Positions 11,178-21,751 of a stretch of 64,000 nt of DNA are shown here, piece by piece. The notes under the pieces were generated by a model. It was not told the origin of the DNA and ran no database searches. It saw only the letters and a list, made by a program, of their open reading frames with translations. The translations under genes were made by a program, and so were the position numbers. The stretch covers positions 78,880,040 through 78,944,039 of the forward strand of contig OY755246.1 in assembly GCA_963576725.1 (NCBI GenBank), in the 5' to 3' direction. The stretch is from Azorinus chamasolen. Its lineage: Eukaryota; Mollusca; Bivalvia; Cardiida; Solecurtidae. Positions within the stretch are counted from its first letter, which is position 1, and the number at the start of each line of letters is the position of its first letter.

Positions 11178-11428
11178 TTAACCCTTCCCTCCATGAATAC
11201 ATTTGTATTGATGTAAAAAATAATGATGTCATGAATATTAATTAGATTAATTTGTTATAATAGCACATGGACACATGAATGTTTAGCAATGGTAGAAACT
11301 ACAGAATAACATCTTTATTATATCATTAGCAAACAGAGCTGACCCTGATCAGATGGCTCCTATGGGAGCCATCTGATCTGGGTCTACTCTGTTTGCAAAG
11401 GTGTAGAAAGGTGCATTTACGGATTAAA
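11178..11428 (+). mobile_element. PAL1b element
   Basis: TTAACCCTTCCCTCCATGAA to ACGGATTAA. Core GATGGCTCCTATGGGAGCCATC with the T-T mismatch. Confidence 0.9.
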
Positions 11429-11431
11429 GGT

Positions 11432-11653
11432 TTTCCTTCGTATAGATACATTTGCAAACAGAGTAGACCTAGATCAGATGGCTCCTATAATAGCCATGTG
11501 ATCAGGGTCTGCTCTGTCTGCTTTAGGTGTAATATAGATCTGATTCTACAATTTCTGCCTTTATAGCCAAAAATCCTGTGTACATATAACAACTCCGCTA
11601 ATAAATATTCATGATATGATTATTTGTTACATATTAAACAGGGAAAGGGTTAA
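11432..11653 (-). mobile_element. PAL1b element
   Basis: TTCGTATAGATACATTTGCA to ACAGGGAAAGGGTTAA, in opposite orientation to the preceding copy. A third, shorter copy follows to 11867. Confidence 0.85.
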
Positions 11654-11970
11654 GGCATTTTAGAACATTTGCAAACAGAGTAGACCCAGATCAGATGGTT
11701 CCTGTAAAATCTGATCAGGGTTTGTTCTGTTTTAATTTGACATGATATAGATCTGATTCTACAGTTTTTGTAATAGTAAAGCATTTCCTTCCAAGGTTTA
11801 CCTTATAAAACTTTTAAACTAATAATGATTATTCATAATTTCTTACAGGGAACCGGGGAAAGGGTTATAAGGTATATCTGATGGTGACTCTAATTAACAT
11901 TACTATGACCACCATTGCCAACAGTCAGGAGACAAATGAGATATTAAGTAACTCATCAGAATCCAAGCTG

Positions 11971-12174
11971 TTTAACCCTTTCCCTATTCTATGTTTAACC
12001 CTTTCCCTGTTCTTTGTTTAACCCTTTCCCTATTCTATGTTTAACCCTTTCCCTATTCTGTTTAACCCTTTCCCTATTCTATGTTTAACCTTTTCCCTAT
12101 TCTATGTTCAACCCTTTCCCTATTCTATGTTTAACCCTTTCCCTATTCTATGTTTAACCCTTTCCCTATTCTAG
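11971..12174. repeat. 23-bp tandem array of a PAL1a end
   Basis: Nine copies of TTTAACCCTTTCCCTATTCT-ATG stand directly before a PAL1a element whose own left end is the last unit. The unit is exactly the terminal sequence of PAL1a (TTAACCCTTTCCCTGTTCTATG). Confidence 0.94.
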
Positions 12175-12379
12175 ATTTATTCCAAATTTTAACACCTACT
12201 GAATATTCATGAACAAAATAGTTATAATGAAATATAGAAGGTGGAACAGTGTAGCCATTTTAGAAAATAAAAAAAAAAGATCTTTAAAAAAATTTTAATC
12301 CTCCTATAGGAGCCATTTGATCTGGGTCTACTCTGTTTGCAAATGCACGAAAAGGTGTTTATATGAAGGAAAGGGTTAA
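12150..12379 (+). mobile_element. PAL1a element after the end array
   Basis: TTTAACCCTTTCCCTATTCTAGAT to GAAGGAAAGGGTTAA. The left core arm is lost (TCCTCCTATAGGAGCCATTT). Confidence 0.88.
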
Positions 12380-12519
12380 ACTTATGACACACACTTTCCC
12401 TCATATAAGTGCCTTTTCACTCCTTTGCAAACAGAGTAGACCCAGATCAGCTGGCTCTGTAGCGACTGTCTGGTCAGGGTTTGCTGATGTAATTATACAT
12501 CTGACTGATCTCAACAGAG

Positions 12520-12596
12520 TTGAGGGCTTGGTGCAAAACTATTCTAACTCCTTCACAAAGTGAAGGAGTTAGAATAGTTTTGCACCAAGCCCTCAA
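12520..12596. mobile_element. PAL7 hairpin
   Basis: TTGAGGGCTTGGTGCAAAAC...GTTTTGCACCAAGCCCTCAA around CCTTCACAAAGTGAAGG. A perfect 77-bp palindrome except the 3-bp centre, inside a PAL1 copy (12385-12705). Confidence 0.95.
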
Positions 12597-12713
12597 ACTG
12601 CTTTTGTTTGCTTCAAATCCCTTAAAAATCTTACATAGAAACATAATGAATATTCATGAAGTGAGCAATTCACACATGAATTGTTCATTAGGGAAAGGTT
12701 TAATTTTTACAAT

Positions 12714-12945
12714 ACATTCCCTGCTCAATATTTATGTAAGACATACTGACATCATGTACATGACTGTATATTTCTTGGCAGCATTTACTTTTTGCATTTA
12801 TAAAAACATAGAAGAATAACATCTATATCATGTAAAAGCAAACAGAGCAGACATTGATCAGATGGCTCCTAAAGGAGCCGTCTGATCTGGGTCAATTCTG
12901 TTTGCAAATGCATGAAAAGGCATTCATATTAGGGAAAGGGTGAGA
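12714..12945 (+). mobile_element. PAL1b element
   Basis: ATACATTCCCTGCTCAATAT to TTAGGGAAAGGGTGA. Core GATGGCTCCTAAAGGAGCCGTC. Confidence 0.88.
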
Positions 12946-13418
12946 GTTTGAAAAATGAAACATAAAATCGACAACATGTTTTGCAGGCAGTAATACATGA
13001 TAGCAAAGATTTGACAGCATGATAATTATGGAATATGTATGTGAAGCATGGATAAAAATGATTGCATAAACATACAGACAAATGAACAGACAAGCGCAAT
13101 CCATGTTGCTAAGAAGCGTAAGCTTTGCGCCAAGGTTAGGTCTGCAGTGATAGATGTATCAGATTGGATCAGAATGAGACATTTGACCCTTTCCCTTGTT
13201 CAAACAAGTTTAATCCATATTCATGAAGTTATATTTATTCCATGAATATTTATGAAGTAAAAAAATTAGCATCAACAATTTTTTATATGTAGCAGTCACC
13301 TTGACCCTTTGTATCAGTCACATTGACCTTTGTACCAGTCACCTTGACCTTTCTGCAGTTTATAAGTTAAACTCCACCCTCTTTGCATATTGATTATCCC
13401 AAATGGTAGTATGGTATG

Positions 13419-13627
13419 TACAGCAAAACCTCTCTATAATGACCACTAAATAACATTAATTATTTTGTGTTAAAGGCAGGTGGCTGCTTAAAGCAAGGTG
13501 AAAGTAAAACAGAACACTCCTATAGGAGTGGTTTTTTTTAACTTTCACCTTGCTTTATACAGCCACCTGCTCTAAATACCAACTAATTAAAACAATTTAG
13601 TGGTTGTTATAGAGAGGTTTTACTGTA
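13419..13627. mobile_element. PAL4 element
   Basis: TACAGCAAAACCTCTCTATA to TATAGAGAGGTTTTACTGTA, 209 bp. Apex ACACTCCTATAGGAGTG. Confidence 0.93.
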
Positions 13628-13680
13628 TATATATTGGCAGTTATTGCTATGAAAGGCATGATTAACTCAAGCCTCAAAAA

Positions 13681-13796
13681 TCATGACTGCAAAAAGTGCA
13701 GACCCAGATCAGACAGCTCCAAAAGGAGCTGTCTGATCTGGGTCTATACTATTTGCAAAAAGGCGAAGAAAAGCGTATCTATGGAGTAAAGGGTTA
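13681..13796 (+). mobile_element. PAL1 element, short
   Basis: Core GTGCAGACCCAGATCAGACA...TGTCTGATCTGGGTC. Unlike most copies the stem position W is paired here, so the arms are perfect. Ends GAGTAAAGGGTTAA. Confidence 0.85.
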
Positions 13797-13966
13797 AAAA
13801 AACTACTCAGCTTCATTTGCATAAATTGCCACTAATTCTGACCCGTCATCTGGAATATGAACCCTGTTGCAGTACAATACTAATGGCAGATTTGACCATA
13901 AATTGTTACAAAGAATTATTCTGAATTACTATTATTATTCTGAATTACTATTATTATCAATTAGTC

Positions 13967-14050
13967 ACATTTGCAAACAGCTTAGATCCAGATGAGATGC
14001 TGAGTAACTCGACGTCTCATCAGGATCCAAACTGTCTGACATTGAGTCAT
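13967..14050. mobile_element. PAL8 hairpin
   Basis: CAGCTTAGATCCAGATGAGA...TCTCATCAGGATCCAAACTG around CTGAGTAACTCG. Confidence 0.85.
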
Positions 14051-14404
14051 TGAGTCTCAAAAAGCCTTTGTCATGAAAGTTGGTCAAAAACTTGATTGGT
14101 CAAAAACTTGATTGAATCGTATGTAGCCAAAATTGTGCCAGATTCAAATCTGAGCAGACATACGGTATATATATATATATATATAGCGAGATAAGGGTAA
14201 AAAATCGGCCCCAGTTCCGGAACATTTTGTACGGAATTAGTTCTCCAGGACTGATCACATTTTCTTTAAGTCATAATTTTTACAATCTCTATCACTGACT
14301 ACCGATAAAGAATATTAATATCTTATTTACACATTTTTCTTTCAAACAGAAAGCATTTGAAACATAACTTTATACAAAAACACAAGTGAAAAACAGCCCT
14401 GAAA

Positions 14405-14548
14405 CTAAGGGTAAAAGAACTGAATCACTTTCCTTCGTAAAAGTCTTAAGAAAGATTGTGGAAAAACGTCCTTTGAATAGAGTTCATATTTGGGGAAATG
14501 TTCAGGCTGTGCTATGACGTCAATGAGCGTGTTGAGAAGCTTCCGATC
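14405..14548 (-). CDS. SCUBE: SCUBE last exon, copy B (family-like)
   Basis: The acceptor CTTTGTTGCAG is followed in phase 0 by 47 codons and TAG. It reads DRKLLNTLIDVIAQPEHF, then PKYELYSKDVFPQSFLRL and LRRKVIQFFYP. The vertebrate SCUBE tail has the same pattern (DKKLIK-type start, F-P-x-S-F-I/L-R-L-L-R-x-K-V ending). Within the stretch after the start, copy B is closer to vertebrates than copy A (I-D-V-I-A-Q-P-x-x-F-x-K-Y). I see no canonical AATAAA shortly downstream, so the 3' UTR end is not defined. Confidence 0.94.
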   Translation of the reverse strand, partial: DRKLLNTLIDVIAQPEHFPKYELYSKDVFPQSFLRLLRRKVIQFFYP

Positions 14549-14696
14549 CTGCAACAAAGCATAATACATGCTGTAAGTAACCCGTAACATGCCTGCTGAC
14601 CAATAAGCTTTACAGAGCAGTAGACCAGATACATGCTGATCTATCAAAACTCACTTATTTCTCAGTCAGACCCTATCTTGCTTCTCCGAGGCTACT

Positions 14697-15312
14697 CATT
14701 AGCTACTCTCCGATGCTACTCATTAGCTTCTCTCTGAGGCTACTCATTAGCTACTCTCTGAGGCTACTCATTAGCTACTCTCTGAGGCTACTCATTAGCT
14801 ACTCTCTGAGGCTATTCATTAGCTACTCTGAGGCTACTCATTAGCTACTCTCTGGGGCTATTCATTAGCTACTCTCTGAGGCTACTCATTAGCTACTCTC
14901 TGAGGCTACTCATTAGCTACTCTCAGAGGCTATTTATTAGCTACTCTCTGAGGCTACTCATTAGCTACTCTCTGAGGCTACTCATTAGCTACTCTCTGAG
15001 GCTATTCATTAGCTACTCTCTGAGGCTACTCATTAGCTACTCTCTGAGGCTACTCATTAGCTACTCTCTGAGGCTACTCATTAGCTACTCTCTGAGGCTA
15101 TTCATTAGCTACTCTCTGAGGCTACTCATTAGCTACTCTCTGAGGCTACTCATTAGCTACTCTCTGAGGCTACTCATTAGCTACTCTCTGAGGCTATTCA
15201 TTAGCTACTCTCTGAGGCTACTCATTAGCTACTCTCTGAGGCTACTCATTAGCTACTCTCCAAGGCTACTCATTAGCTACTCTCTGAGGCTATTCATTAG
15301 CTACTCTCATAG
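14697..15312. repeat. 24-bp minisatellite with 96-bp higher order
   Basis: About 25 copies of GAGGCTACTCATTAGCTACT-CTCT. Variant units with GGCTATTCATTAG recur every fourth unit (about 15002, 15098, 15194, 15290), giving a 96-bp higher-order period. The array lies between inverted flanks (CAGACCCTATCTTGCT left, AGCAAGATAGGGTTTGG right), so it grew inside a palindromic element next to the SCUBE last exon. Confidence 0.95.
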
Positions 15313-15500
15313 GTGATTCTAATGAGTAGAGCAAGATAGGGTTTGGCTGTGAAATATGAAAAAAATATTTTCTTAGATTTTCTATGCCTCTTTCCTCTCA
15401 TCTACAGCTCTGGGCTTAACTCTGAATATGCATACGGCAGATAACTTATGCAAATAGGCTAGCTCCTAGTAATTTGGTATCTCGTCAGAATCCAAACTGT

Positions 15501-15750
15501 TTAACCGTTCGCTTGCTAATCGCGTCAATATACCTACCTGTAAATAGTGAAGACCCAGATGAGACAGCTCCTGCAGGAGCTGTCTCATCAGGGTCTGCAC
15601 TATTTACAAGTTGATTGTGCAACCAGTGCACTCCACAGCAGTGATTGCACAGCGAAATACTTGTACACAGTGAAGATATATGTAATTATACAACAGGACA
15701 TGGGTAAAGAAGGAGAAATGTATTTTAATATTCAGCAGGCGAAGGGTTAA
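15501..15750 (-). mobile_element. PAL3 element
   Basis: TTAACCGTTCGCTTGCTAAT to GCAGGCGAAGGGTTAA, 250 bp. Core GACAGCTCCTGCAGGAGCTGTC. Confidence 0.94.
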
Positions 15751-15821
15751 TACTGACATTTTTAGAATAAATGGAAGAACTTTGAAAACTACAGCAGATA
15801 AAACTGGCAATACAGCAATCA

Positions 15822-16220
15822 CTCATCCAATTCCCTCATACACTATTTTTAGACCTAAACTCTTTGAATAAATCTACCGAAAAGGAGCATTTATAGAGAA
15901 AAAGGAATTTTCTAAAACTGTACTTTTGAAACAATTGTGATCAACAGAACATTTGCTCTTTGGTGCTTGTCCACTAAAAACATAAAGGACAATAACTCCA
16001 AAATTTTGAAATCAAGAGTTATGGTTCTTATGTAGGGGCCTTCTCCTCAATGAGATCTACCAACCTATGAAGTTTCATGTTAATACCTCTTATACTTTTC
16101 GCGTAATGAGCTACATTAAAGTTTTTGCATGACGTCTACAACCCAGTGACCACAAAAGCTCGACTTTTTTTCAAAAACAGACAAGCTAAAAATGGACTTT
16201 TACAGAGGCGTTAGTAAGAG
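15822..16220 (+). mobile_element. PAL2 element split by another repeat
   Basis: The PAL2 left part (to about 15960) and right end (ACTTTTACAGAGGCG, 16195-16220) are separated by about 230 bp of a different repeat ending TTTTTCAAAAACAGACAAGC. The same ending is seen at 36636-36652 after an unrelated start. Confidence 0.8.
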
Positions 16221-16974
16221 AGAATGGAATAGCATGCAATGAGCACACTATTGCATGCTTTGAAACAAGTTTGCAAAAACGTTCTTCCACTGGAATTCCA
16301 ATTTTTTTATATTTCTTTAATTCGATTAGAATTTGCACAGGTAATAACTTGTAACAGGTAATTTGCTGCTAGTGAGAAAATAGGTTACAACTAAAACTGG
16401 GTCTATGCTGTTAGCCTATGATCCTGTGAACTATTCTTTTGAGAAATAATTAATATATCAATTAATTAGCTAAAATTTATAACATCTTCATGGATGTTTG
16501 CCGACAAGGCAGAAGTTTGTAGAATCAGATCTATATTATTTCATAAGCAAACAGAGCAGACCCTGATTGGACAGATCCTAGAGTAGTTGTCTGATCATAG
16601 TCTAATCTCTTTGCAAATGAATCAAAAGGAATTTCTATGCAATACAAACACTTTTTCATGCCTTTGCAAACAGTGGACCTCCTATAGCAGCCGTCTAATC
16701 ACAGTACTCTGCATGTGAAATTATAATAAATCTGTCTTTTATCTAGTAACATTCCTCCTTTTCAGTAGATTTATTCAGAGGTTATGGGATGGGGTCTAAA
16801 AATAGCCTATGAGGTAAAAGTCTAAAAATAGCCTATGAAGGATTAGATTAAAGGGACACTAGTCCCAAATGGTTTTAACAGTGTAGACCCTGATGATGCA
16901 AGTTCAGGGTTACTCGTCTGAACAAGACTGCCACCATACATAACAGAAAAGCTCTGCAGTCATGTAACCCAGAG

Positions 16975-17110
16975 CTAGAGATAAAGGTGCATACCCAAAT
17001 ACTAAAATTGTTATTTCTCCACCAAACCCTATACTGTGACTCGAAGAGACGATTCTAAAGAGTGGTCACAGTATGGGGTTTGGTGGAGAAATAAAGGAGC
17101 TATTGTTGAA
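16975..17110. mobile_element. PAL5 element
   Basis: TTATTTCTCCACCAAACCCT / GGGGTTTGGTGGAGAAATAA around GACTCGAAGAGACGATTC. Confidence 0.88.
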
Positions 17111-17646
17111 AATGTTTCATTTATGCAAAAGGGTGTTGCAGTATATATAGATAGATAGATTTATGCATCTTATTTGGACCGCTGATGCAACATTTCAACT
17201 ACCATCAGTGATTACCAATATTGTCCATTCAGTATAAAAGGGTTATCCCTTTACTCCATGAATATTCATGTCAGAAATGATGACATCATGAATATTAACA
17301 CATCAAATGTTTGGCCAAAGCACAAACAGCAGAATCAAATCTATATCATTCCATTAGCAGCCCCTGATTAAAGGGCTGCTACAGGAGTCATCCGATCTGG
17401 GTCTACTCTGTAAAAAAAAAAAAGTGTAAAGGGCTGATGGCTATGGATGGAAATGGTAGATCTACCCGCCTTCAGAAGCTGAGGCATAAATATTTAAGTC
17501 GCATATGTCATGCATGGATTGCTTGCATATTGCTACGAGTAAAACGTGCATGTTTCCGCACAGTAAGATCAGCAAGGAGGCAAGCCAACAAATGCATAAG
17601 CTATAGTTACTCCATGAATATCCATGGAACCCATTATGAACATTAA

Positions 17647-18116
17647 TTAACCCTTTACTCCATGAATATTCATGTAAGAAATAATGGCATTATGAATATT
17701 AATTAGATTGTTATAATATAACATAAACACAGGAAATTTTGACTGGCAGACATTGCAGAACCATATCTACATCATTCCATATAAAAACAGAGCCGACCCT
17801 GATGAGACAGCTGTCCTATAGGAGCCATCTGATCTGGGTCTACCCTGTTTTCAAAGACATAGAAAAGCGTATTAACACATTATCTCCTAGTGACGCATTT
17901 TTGCGCATCCATAAAAGTCACTTTATGAAACCATTGTGATAAATAGAGCATTTGCTCTTATAGGAGCAAATGCTCTATTTATCGCATTGGTTTCAAACTA
18001 CAAAATTTTGAATTTTTCCTTTCCTCTAGTTAATGCTCCTTTTCGGTAGATACATTCAAAGAGGTTGTGTCTAAAAATAGCCTAGGAGGTAATGAGTTAA
18101 TAGAGTAAAGAGTTAA
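17647..18116 (+). mobile_element. PAL1b element with nested PAL2
   Basis: TTAACCCTTTACTCCATGAA to GAGTAAAGAGTTAA. PAL2 is inserted at a TTAA in the right arm, which is duplicated on both sides. Confidence 0.93.
17872..18100 (-). mobile_element. PAL2 element nested at TTAA
   Basis: TTAACACATTATCTCCTAGT to GGAGGTAATGAGTTAA, 229 bp. Removing it and one TTAA restores the PAL1b end ...AAGCGTATTAATAGAGTAAAG. Confidence 0.94.
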
Positions 18117-18787
18117 CTACATTGTAGCTTATATTGTTATTGATAATCTATAAGCAAACAGAGCAGACCCTGATCAGACAACTCCTACATGAGCTGTCTG
18201 ATCTGGGTCTACTCAGTTTTCAAAGGTGCCAAAATGCATCTCTATGAAGTAATGGATTTAGCTATGATTTACCAGCAAAGCTTAGCCGTTGTTCAACAAC
18301 AATTGCTACAGTAAAAACTACCAAGAGCGACCACATAATAAATATGGGATAGTTGCTTGACCCTTTCCCTTATAAACAATTTTTTTCATCTTTGCAATCA
18401 GAGAAGACCCAGATCTGATGTAGATCAGATCAGATCAGAAAAGACCCAGATTCTGTAGGAGCCATCTGATCAGTGTCTGCTCTGTTTGCCTACGAAATTA
18501 TATAGATCTGATCCTACAGTTTTTGTCTGAGACAAACATTTACCCTTGAAAACAGAGTAGACCTAGATCAGACGGATCCTGTATGAGTCGTCCAATCAGG
18601 GTCTGGTCTGTTTGCTTACGAAATTATACAAATTTGATCCTATAGTATTTGTATTAGCCAACAATTCCCTTTTGAGTTTTACTCTATAAAAATGAATTAA
18701 TGAATATTCATGAAGTGATAATCATGCATAAATATTCATGAGGGGAAAGGGTTAATATAGGATCCTGCACTAAGCTAGCACTTGTCT

Positions 18788-19242
18788 TATCCCTTTACTC
18801 CATAAATAGCCTTTTTACGCCTTTGCACACAGAGTAGATCCAGATCAGACGGCTCCTATAGGAGCCATCTGGTCAGGATCTGCTGTTTGCTTATAATATA
18901 ATATAGATATGATTCTACACTTTCTGCCATGGCCAAAACGTCCTGTGTCCATGTACTATTATAACAATTAACCAAACTAATATTCATACTGTTGTTGTTT
19001 TCTTACATTAACCCATTCCCTCATATTGACTGTAAAAGTCACTTTGTGAAACCATTGTGATAAACAGAGCATTTGTTCCTATAGGAGCAAATGCTCTATT
19101 TATCACGATGGTTTCGAATTACAAAATTCTAAAATTTTCCTTTTCTCTAGTTAATGCTCCTTTTCGGTAGATTTATACAAAGAGGTTGTATCTAAAAATA
19201 GCCTATGAGGTAATGGGTTAATATTCATGGAGTAAATGTTTC
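18788..19242 (-). mobile_element. PAL1b element with nested PAL2
   Basis: CCCTTTACTCCATAAATAGC to TATTCATGGAGTAAATG. PAL2 occupies 19008-19221. Confidence 0.9.
19008..19221 (-). mobile_element. PAL2 element nested at TTAA
   Basis: TTAACCCATTCCCTCATATT to GAGGTAATGGGTTAA. The flanks join as CTTACATTAATATTCATGGA when one TTAA and the element are removed, matching the PAL1b consensus. Confidence 0.94.
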
Positions 19243-19893
19243 AAACCCAGCTACAGACTTTATTTGGGTGGTCGCTGCGGACAGGTTTTTACTGCATTTC
19301 TTATGAAAGCTACATGTATATGCACTTAATTTGAAACCCTGGCATTGATTGGTTATTGCAAAAAGCAAATCAGTGAAATTAATACATATCTCGATAGCCA
19401 ATCAAAGTAATTTGTTACATACAAGTACATTGTACATATATTAACCAAACATTACATACATGTCATAAGTAGATAATTTTGTGTGTATTGCGTATACATG
19501 TATAGTATTTTCGGTATATATTATGAAGTCTATTGCTGTCCCTCCCCCATTCCCAAAAAGGAGATCAAAATTTAAATTATTAAAGATATAAGGATTTGAA
19601 GTTACTAAAAGCATAGATCTAGATCAACCATACATCTAATCTGGATCCATACATTTTTTGCAAATTTGCATGTTAAAGATTAAAGCATGTCTCATTTAAT
19701 CCTTCTGCTGTTGAATATTCATTTACGAAATAATAACATCTTGAATATTTATTATAACATATGTACACATGATTTTTCGGTAATGGTTGAAACTGTAGTC
19801 AGATATATTATTATATCACTAACAAACAGAGCAGACCTCCTGAAGGAGCCATCTGATCAGGGGCATGAAAAAGCGTTTATATAAGGGAAAGCT

Positions 19894-20123
19894 TTAACCC
19901 TTTCCTCCATTGGCTATTTTTTTATCCAACCTCTTTGGATGCATTTATCGAAAAGTAGCATTAACTAGAGAAAAGGATTTTTTTTAGAATTTTGTAATTT
20001 GAAACCATTGTGATAAATAGAGCATTTGCTCCTATAGGAGAAAATGCTCTATTTATCACAATGGTTTCAACTGGTGACTTTTACAGAGGCATAGAAAGGC
20101 GTATTAATGGAGGAAAGGGTTAA
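19894..20123 (+). mobile_element. PAL2 element
   Basis: TTAACCCTTTCCTCCATTGG to GGAGGAAAGGGTTAA. It shares its first TTAA with the preceding PAL1 copy (19697-19897). Confidence 0.92.
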
Positions 20124-20218
20124 GACACTGTAGACGATGACAGTATTTTGCTGAAGACACCTACCTTAGCAAGCATAGAGTATGACACATGGCCTGAATT
20201 GTTTGTTATTTTACTTAC

Positions 20219-20298
20219 TTTGAATATTGACTGATGCTGCAGCGAGCTGTAAAGCCGGCCATCTTCAACGATGTCTTCAATTAATGGCTGATAATCCT
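20219..20298 (-). CDS. SCUBE: SCUBE exon: conserved C-terminal tail, part 1
   Basis: This 80-nt exon (2+78) has acceptor CCTTTCAG and donor AAA|GTAAGT (phase 0). It reads (Q)DYQPLIEDIVEDGRLYSS followed by LQHQSIFK. D-Y-Q-x-L-I-E-D-I-V-x-D-G-R-L-Y is unique to SCUBE proteins just after the CUB domain. This phase-0 end can be joined to either of the two terminal exons at 14.4 kb and 6.4 kb. Confidence 0.96.
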
Positions 20299-20366
20299 CT
20301 GAAAGGTTCATCAAGGAAAATAAATGACGATTATTCATAAGAGAGCCCATCCACTTTGGATATTAA

Positions 20367-20588
20367 TTAATCCATTCCCTCACATGCTCTATTTAGATCC
20401 TTCGACTTCTTTGAATAAATCTACCGAAAAGGAGGATTTACTAGCAGAAAGGAACTTTTGAGAATTATGTCCAGTAGTCTTGAAACTGTTGTGAATAAAT
20501 AGAGAATTTGCTCCTATGGAGCACATGCTGTATTTATCACAATGGTTTCAGACTTTTAGAGAGCCGTCAATATGAGGGAATGTGTTAA
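20367..20588 (+). mobile_element. PAL2 element
   Basis: TTAATCCATTCCCTCACATG to GAGGGAATGTGTTAA. It shares a TTAA with the PAL1b copy that follows (20585-20900). Confidence 0.9.
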
Positions 20589-20900
20589 CTCTTTCCCTGT
20601 TCAATATTCATGTAAGAATTCATATGAATATTTATTAGCTGAAGTTTTATAATATTTTTTATAATTTATAAGTAGACCCCTTTCTACACCTTTGCAAACG
20701 GAAGATCCAGATCAGACGACTCCTGTAGGAGCCGTCTAATCAGAGTCTGCCCTGTTTGCTCTTGAAATAATATAGATATGATTCTACATTTTCTGCATTG
20801 CTAAAAATGCTTATATTCATGTTTCATTATAAAGAATAAACTAATTAATATTCAGTATGTCATTATTTCGTACATGAATATTCATAGAATAAAGGATTAA
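20585..20900 (-). mobile_element. PAL1b element
   Basis: TTAACTCTTTCCCTGTTCAA to AGAATAAAGGATTAA. Core GATCCAGATCAGACGACTCC. Confidence 0.85.
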
Positions 20901-20993
20901 TACTTTAGTGACCCTGTTGACTATGTGTTCAACACCTTGGATTCAGAAGAGACACAGACTAAATTGGCATCTCATCTGGATCCAAACTAACTG

Positions 20994-21251
20994 TTAACCC
21001 TTTACTCCATAAATACGCCCTTCTGCACCTTTGTAAACAGAGTAGACCCAGATCAGACGGCTCCTATAAGAGCCGTCTGATCAGGGTCTGCTGGCTCTGC
21101 TCTATTTGCTTATGAAATAATGCAGATATGATTCTATATTTCAGCTATGGCTAAAACTTTCTGTATTCATGAGTCATTATAAAAAATAATCCCAATTGAT
21201 ATTAATTACGTCATTATTTATTACAGGAATATCCATGGAGTAAAGGGTTAA
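20994..21251 (-). mobile_element. PAL1b element
   Basis: TTAACCCTTTACTCCATAAA to GGAGTAAAGGGTTAA, 258 bp. Confidence 0.94.
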
Positions 21252-21495
21252 CCCTTTCCCTGTTCTATGTTTATTTAAATTTTCAATACCTACTGAATAT
21301 TCATGAACAAATAGGTATAATGAAATATGGAAGGTTGAACATTGTAGCCATTTTGGAAAGTAAAGAAAAAGGTCTACTAAATTCCATTAGCAAACAGAGC
21401 AGACCCTGATTAGACGGTTCCTATAGGAGCCGTCTGATCTGGGTCTACTCTGTTTGCAAATCCGTGAAACACGCTTATATGAGGGAAAGGGTTAA
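21248..21495 (+). mobile_element. PAL1a element
   Basis: TTAACCCTTTCCCTGTTCTA to GAGGGAAAGGGTTAA, 248 bp, back to back with the previous copy through one TTAA; 75 bp from the second CUB exon. Confidence 0.95.
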
Positions 21496-21570
21496 TGACA
21501 GATAGGTCATAATCAGCAATGAAAGGGTTAGAATAAAAAGTGTTTGGTAAGCAAATTTGGACCAACTTAC

Positions 21571-21723
21571 GAAGATATGTAACAAAAGGTATTGAAAATC
21601 CTTTTGCTGTTCCAAGACCATCAGACTGAAACTGTATCCACAATCGCTTGGAGCGTGCAGTAAACGTAATTGGACCATCTCCCTTTTCACATGTCTCATA
21701 CGTCACAGTTGAAAAAGCATTCT
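21571..21723 (-). CDS. SCUBE: SCUBE exon: CUB domain, second part
   Basis: This 153-nt exon has acceptor TTCTTTCACAG and donor C|GTAAGT. It reads (K)NAFSTVTYETCEKGDGPI, then TFTARSKRLWIQFQSDG and GTAKGFSIPFVTYL. The fourth CUB cysteine lies in T-Y-E-T-C; P-I-x-F-T-x-R-S-x-x-L-W-I-Q-F and G-F-x-x-P-x-V-T-Y are near identical to the SCUBE CUB end. Confidence 0.96.
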
Positions 21724-21751
21724 CTGTGAAAGAAATACCATTATTTAACCA

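Noticed and set aside
11971..12174. Telomere-like TTTAACCC array
   Set aside because: The 23-bp unit is the PAL1a terminus, not TTAGGG, and it stands next to a PAL1a element inside the chromosome.
14697..15312. CRISPR-like regular repeats (also 45775-46672)
   Set aside because: Units are directly adjacent without unique spacers, and the genome is eukaryotic.
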